DNA from: Kingdonia uniflora
Taxonomy: Eukaryota > Streptophyta > Magnoliopsida > Ranunculales > Circaeasteraceae
DNA: 64,000 nt
Reading direction: 5' to 3'
NCBI GenBank assembly: GCA_014058105.1
Contig: JACGCM010002435.1
Span: 1,240,001-1,304,000 of the forward strand
Position numbers and translations under genes: made by a program. The notes under the pieces were generated by a model, which was given only the letters and a program-made list of their open reading frames with translations, was not told the origin of the DNA and made no database searches. Of the stretch, positions 46,635 to 58,507 are shown piece by piece; the stretch's first letter is position 1, and each line of letters opens with the position of its first letter.

Positions 46635-47971
46635 TCAATCGTCGGCTTCATCATGCAAAAACATCCCAACGGTAAACTGCTTTGCTTTATCTTCACTGTA
46701 ATCCTTTTTGTACCCTCTACATTTAACGCGGCGTCTAGTATCAGACCCTGGCCCATAATTCTTGTACTCAATATACTCAACAGTGTTAATGGTACTATAC
46801 CGATCCCATTTATACCAACCTCGCGGGTGTATGAGATCCCCTAAGTAACTCTTCATCACAATAGTCCTCGAGTAATTCCTCCAGGGACGTCCCAAAAACG
46901 TTGAAACACGTCCCTTTCCAACCTCTGCTAGGTCCCCTGCAACTAAAATGGTGCAGTTATGCAACGAAATACCCGTATTTTGATTCGTGTCTTCTCTCCC
47001 TTGGGCCGTGATCATGTTCTTTTGACCGTGATTGGGTTTTCGGACGAGTATGAGGCAGTTTTGGAAGACAGCAGCAGCGTTTCCAAATATAAAGTCTATG
47101 GTGCCTTGGATGGTGCATTCGTGGTAGAATTGGCGGAGGGAGTGGACGTAAAGGGTGTCTTGGTACGAGGTGAAGTTGCATCGGAAGAATGCAGAATTAG
47201 AGGTTACTCGGAGAGCGATTGCTTGGTGCTTCTCTGGACCTGATGTATTTATAATGGTTATGTCCCTTGCTAAGAATCTGTCTCCAATTACAGCTACAAA
47301 AACAAGAATTTAACCGTAAGAATCATAGTAACAATAACAGGAAAGATTACCAAATGTAAAAGAAATCGTACTTAAGGTGGCCGAATTGAATGTGGAAACC
47401 CCATCAATGAAGTTCTTGGAGCCACTAATCACGGTCGAATCCATCCCTTCTCCAACAAACATAATGTTCGGCTTGTCCCTTGGAATCTCCACATTCTCTT
47501 GGTACAGACCTCTTTTAATCTTGATCACAAACCGATATTTGCTCATGGTAGGCGCCATTCTCACCGCTTCGCTAATTGTACGAAAAAGCCCGCTCCCATC
47601 ACTTGCAACTACAATATTCGAGCTAACACCAATGTTCTTGAAACCAGTAGTCATCCATGCAGGGAACCCGTGCTCTAATTTTGTTCTTTTTATCCTAATT
47701 TTGCCACAATCACGTTGATATTCGCTCCCCGTTTCGATCTCCATGTGTTTAACCATAGCTAAACAATTACTAATCATTCGGGAAATCGGTAAAAGTAGAC
47801 CTTGAACATATACTTCTAGACCTTTTTCATTCTCTTCGACGCCCAATACACCCTCAATGCACGTATTCTCGTTTGTCATGGCCGCGCTCAATAGGATCTT
47901 GAGATCACTATAGTATCGATTTCATGGTAAAAACCGTCGAAGTTCTTTTACGGTTTGACGTAACTCGTAAA

Positions 47972-48035
47972 GGGTTTGATCCAACATCTCCAAACAATCG
48001 TCTAAGGCATTCTTCTCCTGTACATTGAGGTTTTT
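47972..48035. repeat. 64-bp direct repeat, copy 1, flanking the insertion
   Basis: GGGTTTGATCCAACATCTCC...GAGGTTTTT, identical to 48784-48847 except one base (CGTCTAA/CGCCTAA). Both copies are pectinesterase coding sequence. Confidence 0.9.
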
Positions 48036-48783
48036 ACAATTTTAAAAAGTATTTCGACCTACCTCGGGGAAGGTAACGAAGGTCTGATCTCTTTCCAGGA
48101 TACAACGAGCGTAACGTATACAGTAGACTTCAGTTATCCCGGAAGTCTACGTAAGAATGAAGTATGCACCACAGGGAAGGTAACGAAGGTCTGATCTCTT
48201 TCCAGGATACAACGAGCGTAACGTATCAGGCGGGTACAGTAGACTTCAGTTATCCCGGAAGTCTACGTAAGAATGAAGTATGCACCACAGGTAACCGTAC
48301 AAGAGAGAGAAGAGTTGTGTTCTGTATGTTATTTTTGAAGGTGGTGAGGAGTTGTTTTTATAGAGAGAGTTTGTCCAACGGCTCTCTCTTTATTCAAACG
48401 TGTGGGACTTTTTGTTAAACAGATTATGGATACCCAAGCCCAAAGGACCCAAAGGCCTCCAGAGCCAATTGCCCAATCCCAATCCCAATCCCAATTCCAA
48501 GTCCGAGCCCGAGCCGGCCCGGCCTACCGGGCCGCCTGAGAGAGGTCCAAGTGTGTATAGAGTATAAAATCCTCTCACACACTCACACAACTATACACTC
48601 TCTCTATGTCACATGTTACACACATGTCACATGGGTACTACCTTATATGTTTAGTTCCTCTATTGTTTATAAACAATGTGGGACTAAACTTTAGGCTATA
48701 TTATAGGAGTCACATAAAATAGATGACCAAGAGGTCATGGGTTCAAAGCTCAAAAGAGGTATAAGTTTTGAAAAATTCCAACA
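48036..48783 (-). mobile_element. 748-bp insertion in the pectinesterase pseudogene, possible solo LTR
   Basis: On the minus strand it begins TGTTGGAATTTTTC at 48783 and ends TTTTAAAATTGT at 48036. It includes a tRNA-like phrase (TTTGAACCCATGACCTC), a GGCCCGG-rich patch and an internal tandem duplication. TGTTGGAATT is a common LTR start, but the 3' end lacks CA and the flanking duplication is 64 bp instead of 5 bp. Type uncertain. Confidence 0.5.
48067..48290. repeat. Tandem duplication, about 107-116 bp unit, two copies
   Basis: GGGAAGGTAACGAAGGTCTG starts at 48067 and again at 48174. The second copy carries an extra 9 bp (CAGGCGGGT). Otherwise the copies are essentially identical by eye. 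Confidence 0.85.
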
Positions 48784-48847
48784 GGGTTTGATCCAACATC
48801 TCCAAACAATCGCCTAAGGCATTCTTCTCCTGTACATTGAGGTTTTT
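48784..48847. repeat. 64-bp direct repeat, copy 2
   Basis: See 47972-48035. This copy continues uninterrupted into the 5' half of the pectinesterase exon. Confidence 0.9.
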
Positions 48848-49216
48848 GCGGTGCACAATGATAGTTGAAATCTTGGATTTAGATGTTTTCACGGATATTT
48901 AAGTACGGTTGATCGCGGTTTCAAGAATCTGTTGTGGGGTGGTGTAACAAACCGAGGGAGTGATGGAAGAGAGGGTGGTGAAGCAGAGGGTGGGGTAGAG
49001 GGTATTGATGCATGTGTTGTTGAGAAGTGAGTGTGGAGGAGATGGTTGTTGGTGACTGTGATGGTGGTGGAGAGATGATGATTCTTTGAGAATTGTGATG
49101 GTGAGAAGCGTTGAGAAGGCGAGGAAGACAACGATGAGGAGGATCGTCTTTTGTCGAGTCTTCGATGGGTTCTTGGTTGTTTTCATTGTGCTCTTGGTTG
49201 GAATTCTTGATTCCAT

Positions 49217-49475
49217 TTTGTTTCTTGGGGAAGAGAGAGAGGGAGTAATAGAAAGAATTGAGGTTTTAAAGATTGTTCAAATAGGGTGTCAAATGGGTCG
49301 GGCATCATACAACTTTATTCATTATATAGTTATGGGCTCAAGGGACCTTCTAGGGCTGGGCCATTATTGAAGGCCTATTATGATCGACTCCAAACTTGGT
49401 TACATTATTTGCTTTGGGTGATCATCACAATAATTTGAATCTCACTCAGACCAATCTTTTTGCAAAAACTTTAAA
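49217..49475. other. Upstream of the pectinesterase pseudogene
   Basis: Short region expected to hold its promoter. ATTCATTATATAG (49318-49330) is a weak TATA candidate on a neutral strand reading. Nothing stronger. Confidence 0.3.
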
Positions 49476-49480
49476 GAACA

Positions 49481-50230
49481 TGTTAAGGTATGAACTCGAA
49501 TTATGTTTGAGGTTGTTTTAGTTTGATCTGTTTCAGTTCAAGGATTGAAAACGGATTGAAAATGAAATTGTCAATGTTCAGATTCGAACTGGTTAAGATC
49601 GATAAAAGTTTAAGCTGATCAAGTATTCTGAAGATTCGAACTGGTTAAGTTAACTAGAGTTCGAAATTGTTATGTTGCCTAAAGACTCGAGCTGGTTCTG
49701 TTCGAAGTTGCTGAAGAAAAATTCAAAATAGGTCGAAGTCGTTCGAATGAGATTGGAGCTCGTTCGAACGAGATTGTAAGATTTTATGTTTTCTTTCAAA
49801 GACCGAAGAACTCGTTCGAACGAGATTAGACTTCGTTCGAACGAGATTTGCCTGGTTGTCATACTGAGTCTTCTTCTGAGACATTGAGTTCTACCTAGAG
49901 ATCCGTTCTACTTGTATTTAGTCATCTAGTATATAAAGAGGACTTAGGTTATCTTGTTAGTATATCTTTTCATTTTTAGTTTAATTCTAAACCTAGAATT
50001 TGAGAGACTCCATTAAAGCTTGAGAAGCTTGGAGAGATCGTTGTAACCCGTTTTATTAACATATTGGATTGTTCGGGGAGTGGTTTTTTATCTGCAAGGG
50101 TTTTCCACTTCCCTCCTTTGGGAATTCTTGTATTTCTTATTATTCTATGTTTCTTAGTCTGGTTGATTGGCATATTATGTGTATCGTTCTTGTAGTAGAA
50201 GAGAGAGATTAACTACTTCTATTCTCAGCA
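49481..50230 (+). repeat. 5' LTR of copia C
   Basis: 750 bp. Contains repeated GTTCGAACGAGATT words (around 49740-49850) and a TATATAAAGAGGACTTAGG promoter core (about 49931). Confidence 0.85.
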
Positions 50231-50273
50231 ATTGGTGTTAGAGCGAGTGTTAGGGCTTGTGTAGTGAAGATCG

Positions 50274-51110
50274 ATGGACAATCAGGAGAAGTTGAAGATC
50301 ATAAAGTTTAATGGATCAAATTTTGGAGTGTGGAAGATGCAGATAAAAAATTACCTCTATCAGAAGGATTTTTATTCACTACTGGGTGGAGTTGAGATGA
50401 AGCCAGTAGATTTTGATGTTGCTAAGTGAGCGCGATTGGATTGCAAAGTGCATGAAACCGTTAGTTTAGCGCTATCATCTCAGATTCTACACATGATCTC
50501 GAAAGTTACGACTACGAAGGGTTTGATGGAGACGTTGTCTGCTATGTACTTGAAACCCTCTGGGGCAAATAAGGTATACCTTTTAAGGCGTTTGTTTACT
50601 TTGAAGATGAAGAATAATGGTAGTGTGCAAGCTCACATTAGTGAGTTCAAAACCATACATGCTCAACTAGAATCCGTTAAAATCATTTTTACCGAGGAGG
50701 TGAGAGCGTAGGCTCTTCTAGAGCAGATGCCAGAAAGCTTGGAAGGATTCATTACAGTTGTAAGCAACTTATCGGGAAAAGAAAGTATCAAATTTGACAC
50801 TATAGTCTCGTTGATTATGAGTGAAGATAATAGGCGTAAAACATCTGAATCCTCTTAGAGTTCAAATGGCAGTATGTTGAACGTCGAGGAAAGAGGGAGG
50901 TCTTACAGAAAGGGGCCGAAATTTGGAAGGGGTCGATCACAGTCAAGAGGAAAGTCTAAGCCTCCCGGTGCGTATTGGACTTGTGGAAAGAAGGGTCACT
51001 TCAGGCGAGATTGCAACTCTTCTTCTTCTAAGAAGATTAATGATGAAGATAAAGATATAATGAACCTTACTAAAGAGGTTAGTTCTGACGAGGCTCTATT
51101 ACTTTCGTGT
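50274..51110 (+). pseudogene. Copia C gag
   Basis: ATG at 50274: MDNQEKLKIIKFNGSNFGVW, then stops at about 50430, 50711 and 50857. The zinc knuckle at about 50970-51012 reads YWTCGKKGHFRRDC, with the first zinc cysteine replaced, so the knuckle is probably non-functional. Confidence 0.8.
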
Positions 51111-52211
51111 GACTATGTTAACGAATTTTTGATTGTTGATTCGGGCGCTTCCTTCCATGCTACTACGAACGTAGGTTTTCTTACTAATATTGTTAAAGGT
51201 GACTTTAGTACGGTCTTTCTTGCAGATAAGAGTGCACGCAATATTACTGGAAAGGGAAACGCTAAGTTGTTGTTGCCTTCAGGGGGAACATTGGTTTTAC
51301 AGAATGTGCGTCTTGTACCTAAATTGGGGTACAACCTTATATCGGTTAGCAAATTGATGGATGATGGCGGATATGTGAGTACCTTTGGTGCAACCTTCTG
51401 GAAGGTTAGAAAGGGAGTTATGTTGGCAGCTCGAGGCTTGCGACAAGGAACGTTGTATACAATCTAAAGTACAATTTCCACTATTTGTGCGCCCACTCCG
51501 GGGATTGATACAACTACGTGGCACAAACGGCTCGTTCACATAAGTAAGAAGGAGATGAAGATAATGGTAACAAAGGGAAAGCTAGAAGGTCTTGCTGAGG
51601 TTGATCTCAAGTTTTGTGAAAAGTGTATTCTTGCGAAACAAAAGAAGGTCAGTTTCAAATTATCTGGAAGATCAAGGAAACCTGGAAACCTGGATCTTGT
51701 ACACACAAATATTTGGGGGGCAACCAAGGCGTCTTCTCTTGGTGGTTCTCATTATTACGTTACTTTTATCGATGATGCTACTTGTAAACTATGAGTCTAC
51801 TTCGTGAAGAACAAGTCAGATGTGTTCGATAAATTCAAGAGGTGGAGGGCTCTAGTTGAAAATAAAACCAATTTGAAACTGAAGTGTCTCAGGTCGGATA
51901 ACGGGGGTGAATATTGTAGTGACGAGTTTGAAGACTTTTGCGCATCAAACGGGATTAGGAGACGAAAGACTATTCCTTAAACACCGCAACAAAATGGTGT
52001 TACAGAATGCATGAACCGAACAATAAACGAAAAAAGCGAGGAGTATGAGACTCAACGCTGGATTGCCAAAGTATTTTTGGGTAGATGCGGTATGTACGAC
52101 GTCGTACTTGATTAACAGAGGGCCTTCAATGGCTTTGGACTTTGGAATTCCTGAAGAAGCATGGATCAGTAAAGAGGTAAACCTTAATTACTTGTGTATT
52201 TTCGGTTATAC
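51111..52211 (+). pseudogene. Copia C protease and integrase, cut by the CACTA insertion
   Basis: FLIVDSGASFHATT (51127) is the protease active site, inside a 197-codon frame (50874-51467). Integrase: WHKRLVHISKKEM, CEKCILAKQKK (zinc block), FIDDATCKL (core), LRSDNGGEYCSDEF (51893) and TPQQNGVTECMNRT (51980). The coding sequence stops at VFGYT where the CACTA begins at about 52212. Confidence 0.85.
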
Positions 52212-53093
52212 CTCTACGTGAAAAATGGATATTTATGATGTTTATGCACAACCATTAACAATAATTTTAACTGTCGCAATATCAATCAAAATTTCTACAT
52301 ATATATCTGACATAAATTAATATAATTGTCGTATTTTCTAAAATGTGTCATCTTTCATTACAACACAAATAGCAGTCGTCTTTTAATTGCTTTGTGACAA
52401 TTGTTTATGTCGTATTTCAATCCAACCCTTAAAAACATAAAAATATTTTTTGAAAATTTTCTCACTCCCTCTCCCCTCTCTAACTGTACTAAAATGTCTT
52501 AGAAGATTCCCCTCCGGCCTTGCTTCATATCAAAATCATAATCGTTATAGCTATGCCTCGGTCTCACGGCTCAAAGATGACGATTTCAAAGACTATGTAA
52601 ACATCTATCGTTCTCAATTCTAAGATAAGGTTGCTTATGGTACAATTCGTTCGCCCGGTACTTATTTCTCTCTCTTAAATTGACCAAATTTGATTTTCTC
52701 AAGATCAAAGATTAGATTACTCAATCAAAGAGACACTTGATACTTTTGAAGAAAATCTGGAAAAATTCCTAGAATAACGTAATATCAACTTTAAAGATGA
52801 TGATCGGTGCCACGACGACATTCGATTTCTCAAGATCTGGATACTTTATGTAACCTTCTTCTCCTTAAATTACTCATTCCACCAAGAAATTTTTTGCAGC
52901 AATGCAAGAAAAAATATATTTGCCTTTCTCATTCGCTTTGGTACATAACATATGCCGCATATTGTTAAAGCAGATGGAGTTTATGGGATGGGCATTTCAA
53001 GGTTCAATAACTTTTATCAAATTTTAGGCATTTTGTGTTACATGTTTGTGTTTGCAAGATTATCTATGACCCTTTTGATTTCTATGTCTACAG

Positions 53094-55700
53094 GTTACTA
53101 TGAATGCACAGCCGGTTAATGAACTTAAGGGGTTTTATGCCAAACTTTGTCAACGAATATCCAAGATAGTGGGTGATAGTCAAGTGAGGAAGGTATGCTG
53201 ATATGAGTTATCGTTGAGTGTAGATTAAGCAGAACATGTCAAATTTGATTGCCCAACACCACGAAAAAGTCTAGTATGGGCAACATTATATACATCAGTA
53301 AGCGCAATCCAATTGCTCCATCAAGATACATCAATAGAATTGAGACCATAAATATTGAAATGCAGGATTTTTAAAATACATAATATGCCCTTCTAGAGAC
53401 TTTGTGATTGAACTGGAAATATTATGTCGGGACCTGCATATACACTTGAACTTCATAGCAGAGGATGTAACAGAAAGTTTGTTATTTTTATTTTTATGGA
53501 ATGATTTCTCTCATAGTAGATGACCAAAGATTCATGAACCTGTGGAGAACTATTTTGTAGCAGATTAATCTATACTATGTTTACTGCTAAATGCTAAAAT
53601 TTTAATAGACTTATATTATCCAAGAAAGATGTTAAGATTTCTAGATTTTGTACCTATAGAGGTACATCAGATAATGTCCTTAGAGTTTGATGAGGCATGC
53701 TTTCTATTTTATTTTTTGGTTGTGAATATGAGGATTGGTTGTTATAGATTGCAGATAAAGACTCTGCTTAGTTTTTTATTTTAATTTATTTTTAATCGTG
53801 CTTGATTCAGCATGATTCTTTTGCAGATTGACAGCAGTGGCTCTTGTAATCTTGAGAACAATTTTATTGATCTCTTGTCACTTCCTTCATCGAAGGTCTG
53901 TTAAGGAAGATAGGCCTACAATGTTGAAGTATAATGTAAGACAACTCTTGCCTATTACTTGGTGGATTTCACCGTTAATAGTGCATTAACTATTTGTATT
54001 TGTTCCAGATTTTTTTTTAGGATACCTTATGTGCTAAAAAACATTTAGGAAAAAATCTACTGTCTTCTATACACAATTCCTCAAGGAATAAGATTGTTAA
54101 GATAGGTAAAAATTTTTTCTTTTAGCCTGCTACCAATGTAATCCTTTGTCCTACTACCAACTAAATAATGACAAAATTTTAGATATAATTAATTGGACTT
54201 TTAGAAATTCCCCACTAAAAATGATTTTAGTTTGCTTGGGGTTTTTTGTTCAGCACTTAATTTCTGCAATGGAAGCAATGTGGTTTTTTCTATGTATGGA
54301 GAATAAACTATTTTTTCCATGCAATTTTCTTCTATGTGATTTTTAAAGGTAGCAAAAAGTACCAAATCAAAGGTTGCTCGGGCCACGACGGGTTTGCTTA
54401 AGTATTTAAAGCACATGTTAAAAATAATCATGATAATCTTATTGTTCTAAAGGTCACTGCAGTTTCTTTATCTTCGCCTCTTATTTTTCGTAACTTTGGA
54501 CTGTCATAGACTCAGACTTTTCCAGGGACCTTTTTGGTTCTTTTTACAACACCTATTACTTGCTTATCTTAATAACTAACTCCTTATCATAAGCTTTTTT
54601 ATATTTATTATTTCTCCACTTTGTTTTTGTAAATGGAGGGTCGAGGTGGCTTTGAGCTATCTGCAAAACTTTCACTTGCTCTCTTTATCACATCAATCTA
54701 AATGTTTACTGGGTGGTAGAGGTATCAAATATTTTAGGGGACTCTAAGAAACTTATTGTCTTTTTCATATCACATTCAACTTGTTTATGTCATGTTTGTC
54801 TTAGTTAACTGGCTTCTTGGTTCTGTATGTGTTTAGGGGATGGAGTCAATCTTTCGTCCCTTATTATGGTCGAAGGGAAAATTTCTTCAGACCTTTAGAT
54901 TGATGGTCCTGTGAAGAACTCAGAGATAAATGTACTAGACGCGTTAAATTAGAGGTAACTGTATTTCACTCTCATAGTCCATTTTATGATACGCTTGAAG
55001 CCCACAAACCAAAAACTTAAATTGTGTACCATAGCATAAATGTGTCTAACAATAGTTATAGAGAATTCTTAATTCTATGACCCTAAATTGTAGACTATCA
55101 AAGTTCATTTTCATATTTTATTTTTAATATTGTGTGATTACAAATATACGTTGTTCTGTTCTCATAGTGGCTTATAATTAAGTGAATTCATAACATGCTT
55201 CAATCTTTAGAGGTAAATAATGTTCGATTTGATAGTATTTTATCTGAATGTTTTATAAATTTTAATTAGACTATAAGCTCAAAATGGATGGACCAGTTCA
55301 CCAGGTTGATTTAAAACAAATGAAGTACCCATTGTCAAACAGTTTTAGCAAAATGATAGTGAAGAAATAGATGTTAAGAGCTGTCTATCTGGCATTTGTA
55401 AAGACTACATCTTGAGGCACGATTAATATTCTAAGCTTGAATTTTATCATCAGTGGAGGGAGTTTTGTAGTAGCCAAAACTTTGATGCCCAACATAATAT
55501 TTACACATTTTACCTTTTTGTTGTATTTTGCATGAGACTTCAGTATTTTGCCTACATTTACTCTAATATTTTTGTGTTTTATTGCCTCTATTTACTTTAA
55601 TCTTGCATTTTGCTATATTCTTCAGGAGGTGCTTACCACAGTCGTTCAGAATCTACCTGGCCTTGTTGATGAAAATATTGATCAAGATACAGTTTCAAAT
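53094..55700 (+). CDS. Unidentified multi-exon gene or gene fragment inside the CACTA
   Basis: Four short blocks have splice-site edges and compatible phase. Block 53094-53192 is 33 codons (NELKGFYAKLCQRISKIVGD), bounded by ACAG and GTATGC. Block 53827-53895 is 23 codons (SCNLENNFIDLLSLPSS), bounded by GCAG and GTCTGT. Block 54349 to about 54452 reads VAKSTKSKVARATTGLLKYL and then, after one shift, NNHDNLIVLK. Block 55626-55700 is 25 codons (EVLTTVVQNLPGLVDENIDQ), bounded by TCAG and GTAAGT. I do not recognise the protein. It could be 5' exons of the transposon's own gene or a captured host gene. The whole set is an inference from splice signals and open phase. Confidence 0.4.
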
Positions 55701-56639
55701 GTAAGTAATATTGATTTAGTGCATGTTTTCATTTTATATTTCTTCTAGATTCTCTTTGCTTTAACATCAATACTGCATGGATCTCCAAATGAAATGATGC
55801 ACTTGAGTCTTGTGGATTTTCTCCCCTCTTCATCAATTTTAGGGAGATAGAGTAGAAAGAAAAATGAAATAAAGATACATCTTAAACAAGAAGTATACAT
55901 CTTAAACAAGACACAAGTTTCTTCCATTAAACTTTTAAATACTTCCTTAATTCAGTAAAAGATTACAGTGCAACCATTGTGTTAATTGCTGTCAAAGCTA
56001 GTAATCACACCTACCGTGCGAAGGATATATTATTACCATTAACCTGAGATTATGAACATTTTTGAAACAAAAGGTCAAGATTATTAAGTCAAAGACGGTA
56101 CAGTTCCTAGAAATAAACCCCACTCTGAAGTGGATTTTACGTGCAAATAATTCAAAGCTAACCCTTAATATGATATGATGTTTTCAGAATAGGAAGCCAA
56201 GATTTTGGATTAAAAAAAAAGCCTAGCGGCTTGGGGTCATAGGAAGCCAAGCCCTCAGTTCCTCTGCTTTCCAATAAGCTTTCTTCTATTCTGGCTATGT
56301 ATCTGCTTTCCAATGAGTTTTCTTCTGCCTTTTTTTTAACCCTTCCATATACATTATTTTTTAACCATTTTTATGTTTTGGCTATGTATCTGCTTTCTAA
56401 CGAGCTTTCTACCCTTTTCTTCTGATCTGGCTATGTAGGGTCTTTGGACTCCAATAGGCTATCTTGCTTCATAGGCTTTTATTCATGATGTTATTGGCTA
56501 ACTAGTCTTGGCTTCTTCATCGGTCTATGTTCGCAATGGTAGGCTTTAAAAAATAAGTTACTCCTTCTAATGAGTTTGCCCTTTTAAACTCCTAAACTAC
56601 TAAACCCCTTGTTCTAGTTGCGTATCCTGCTTTTCCTCA

Positions 56640-57990
56640 TCGGTCTATGTTCACAATGGTAGGCGCTATAAGTCACGCTTATTCTTCTCCAATTTATCTT
56701 AAAAAAGTTATTGTATCCAATTTTTCCACAGCAGAACATTCCTGCTAAGGGAATGCTAGGAAAGTTCTCTGAAAAAGTAAAACTATCAACATTCTCACGA
56801 TTAATGAATGATTTACCACGACCGCAACAAGAGAATAATAGTCCGCCAAACACTTCTTTTCTCCCATTATTTCCCAAACCGTGCACCGTATGTAGCTTCA
56901 ACTTTTCCAGGTTTTGAAAGACAAGATTTCTCTAAGTGAAAGCAGCCTCTGCATCAGGCGATAAAAGCAGAATTCGTCACCGATTCTAATTCCATCACCT
57001 TTGACGTAAAGGTACTCCTCATCACCCTCTAAAACATGATGGAATGCTAGAAAGGAAATCAATTTTTCTTTCTGGAATCCAGCAAAGCATTTTCTTTGCT
57101 TGGTAACCCCGATGTACAAATCACTAGAGAGGACCTCACTTTCCATCTCCTTATTTTCAATATCATTTAGCAAAGTTGTACTATCAAGCATCTCTGAAGA
57201 ACCTAATATTTTTGTAGTAAGCCACGTAGAAACAAAAGTATCTAATCTTTTGTATTTGACTGCTTTAACTTAAGTTCTTTTGTACACTGGACCTACAGGT
57301 GATACACCTGCTGACGACGCAAGAACGAATTGAATTTCCCCTATACCAGGGGGTTTGTCTATTTCAGTAGCAAATACAAGAAAAATTGTGCGACACTTAT
57401 AAGTTAGATATCTTTGCTCCTCTTTGCTCTTAGCATAATCACCTCCAATGTTATATAAGACGCGAGCACTATGATCGCCAATAATAATTGTCTCCCCAGA
57501 CATAGCATAATCCATATTTTCAAGAACTGGCTCCAAGTTCGCAAATAAATCCACAAACAATAAAATTCTTATAGGAGACATCCTACCGGATACAGAGGCT
57601 ATACAATCCTTAATATCATTCACAAACTTATCAATCAGAGACATTTGTGGAGGTCCTCTTAGTTGTGTTGATAAAAAAGTACAGACTTTCACTCTAGGAA
57701 CAAATCTAACCATCAAAGTTATTCCATGATCCATATGGCCATTGTTCAGCACTTGAAGTACAAAGAACTGGGGGAGGAGAGTCATTATTTGAGATAAGTT
57801 CAATACTTGACAATTGTTCTGGCTTTTGAATTACAACCCAGGGATTGATGCTTGGAAGGGAACAACTAAAGGAGTTAGGAATGTCAGATTTGCTCATTTC
57901 GGATCCTTGACAAACTTGCGACAGATAACATGTCTAGCTAAACCTAAAGCTGGTCCGTCCCCAGAAATCAATTTTTGGGCAGTGGCAATT
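56640..57990 (-). pseudogene. F-box/FIST-domain gene copy (FIST N and C regions), antisense within the CACTA
   Basis: On the minus strand, blocks typical of plant F-box proteins with FIST sensory domains occur in order: GPALGLARHVICRKF (about 57955-57910), SLIDKFVNDIKDCIASVSG (about 57640), MDYAMSGETIIIGDHSARVL (57510), GIGEIQFVLASSAGVSPVGP (57330-57285), SDLYIGVTKQRKCF (57120), GDEEYLYVKGDGIRIGD (57025), GGLLFSCCGRGKSF (56840) and PSIPLAGMFCCGKIG (56760-56715). The copy has one clean stop after PVYKRT, frameshifts near 57785 and 56940, and lacks the N-terminal F-box. It appears uninterrupted by introns. F-box proteins recruit substrates to SCF ubiquitin ligases; FIST domains are putative small-ligand sensors. 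This copy is probably carried, not functional. Confidence 0.7.
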
Positions 57991-58507
57991 TATTTTTTGC
58001 CTTAAAAAATGATGGGGAATGATATTAAAGAGAGTGTTTCTAGCGCTTAGAATAATTTTTATAGTTTGGTTGTTTCTCTTCCGTGAATACCATCTTATAT
58101 GAAGAGTGAAGTTGATGGAAAATATACTAGCTTGTCAATTTGAGAGAAAACTGCTAGCTTTTGTGCAAGTTTATGTTGTGGGTTGCTTTCCTGGTATGTT
58201 AATTTGAACTGATATTTTGTGTCCTTAGCTACCTCTGTCTTCATTGAACTGATGCTTTATTGATATGATCTTAAATTGATCATTATTGTGCAAACTTGCA
58301 GCCCAAATATTCAAGAACTGTTCATATTTGATTCTAAACTGTATATGATTTTTGTCTAATTGAGTTTAAACGCTATTGACTTGCTCTAACATTAAGTTTT
58401 ATTTTATTGTAATTTCTCCTATATTTTCATTAAGTTTTGCTTTATTATAATTTCTCATACATTTATTTACTGAATTGGTATTTTTGTAATTGAATTGTTC
58501 TTTGATG

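Larger units (their letters stand above)
46635..49216 (-). pseudogene. Pectinesterase (pectin methylesterase) with PMEI-like pro-region, disrupted
   Basis: Exon 1 starts at 49216 with a signal anchor (KTILLIVVFLAFSTLLTITI). The inhibitor-like pro-domain follows (CINTLYPTLCF). A TAA lies at 48899-48901, and the frame then continues as VHRKNLNVQEKNALGDCLEM. A 748-bp insertion (48036-48783) interrupts it, and a TGA follows at 47922-47924. From 47891 the frame is open: GLYQENVEIP, a GT-AG intron (47371-47294) at the family's usual site, then QAIALRV, SYQDTLY, GTIDFIFGNAA and LGRPWRNYSRT, covering the catalytic Gln, both Asp, Arg and Trp of family CE8 enzymes, which demethylate cell-wall pectin. 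The C-terminus ends MFLHDEADD, shorter than usual. The catalytic half looks recently functional; the two stops and the insertion make this copy a pseudogene unless they are assembly errors. Confidence 0.85.

Noticed and set aside
46959..47243. Plus-strand 94-codon ORF
   Set aside because: It is the antisense shadow of the pectinesterase catalytic exon.
56258..56665. Possible CRISPR-like or satellite array (repeated CTGCTTTCCAATGAG and CATCGGTCTATGTTC words)
   Set aside because: Units are irregular, few and diverged; plant nuclear DNA, more likely local slippage within the CACTA element.
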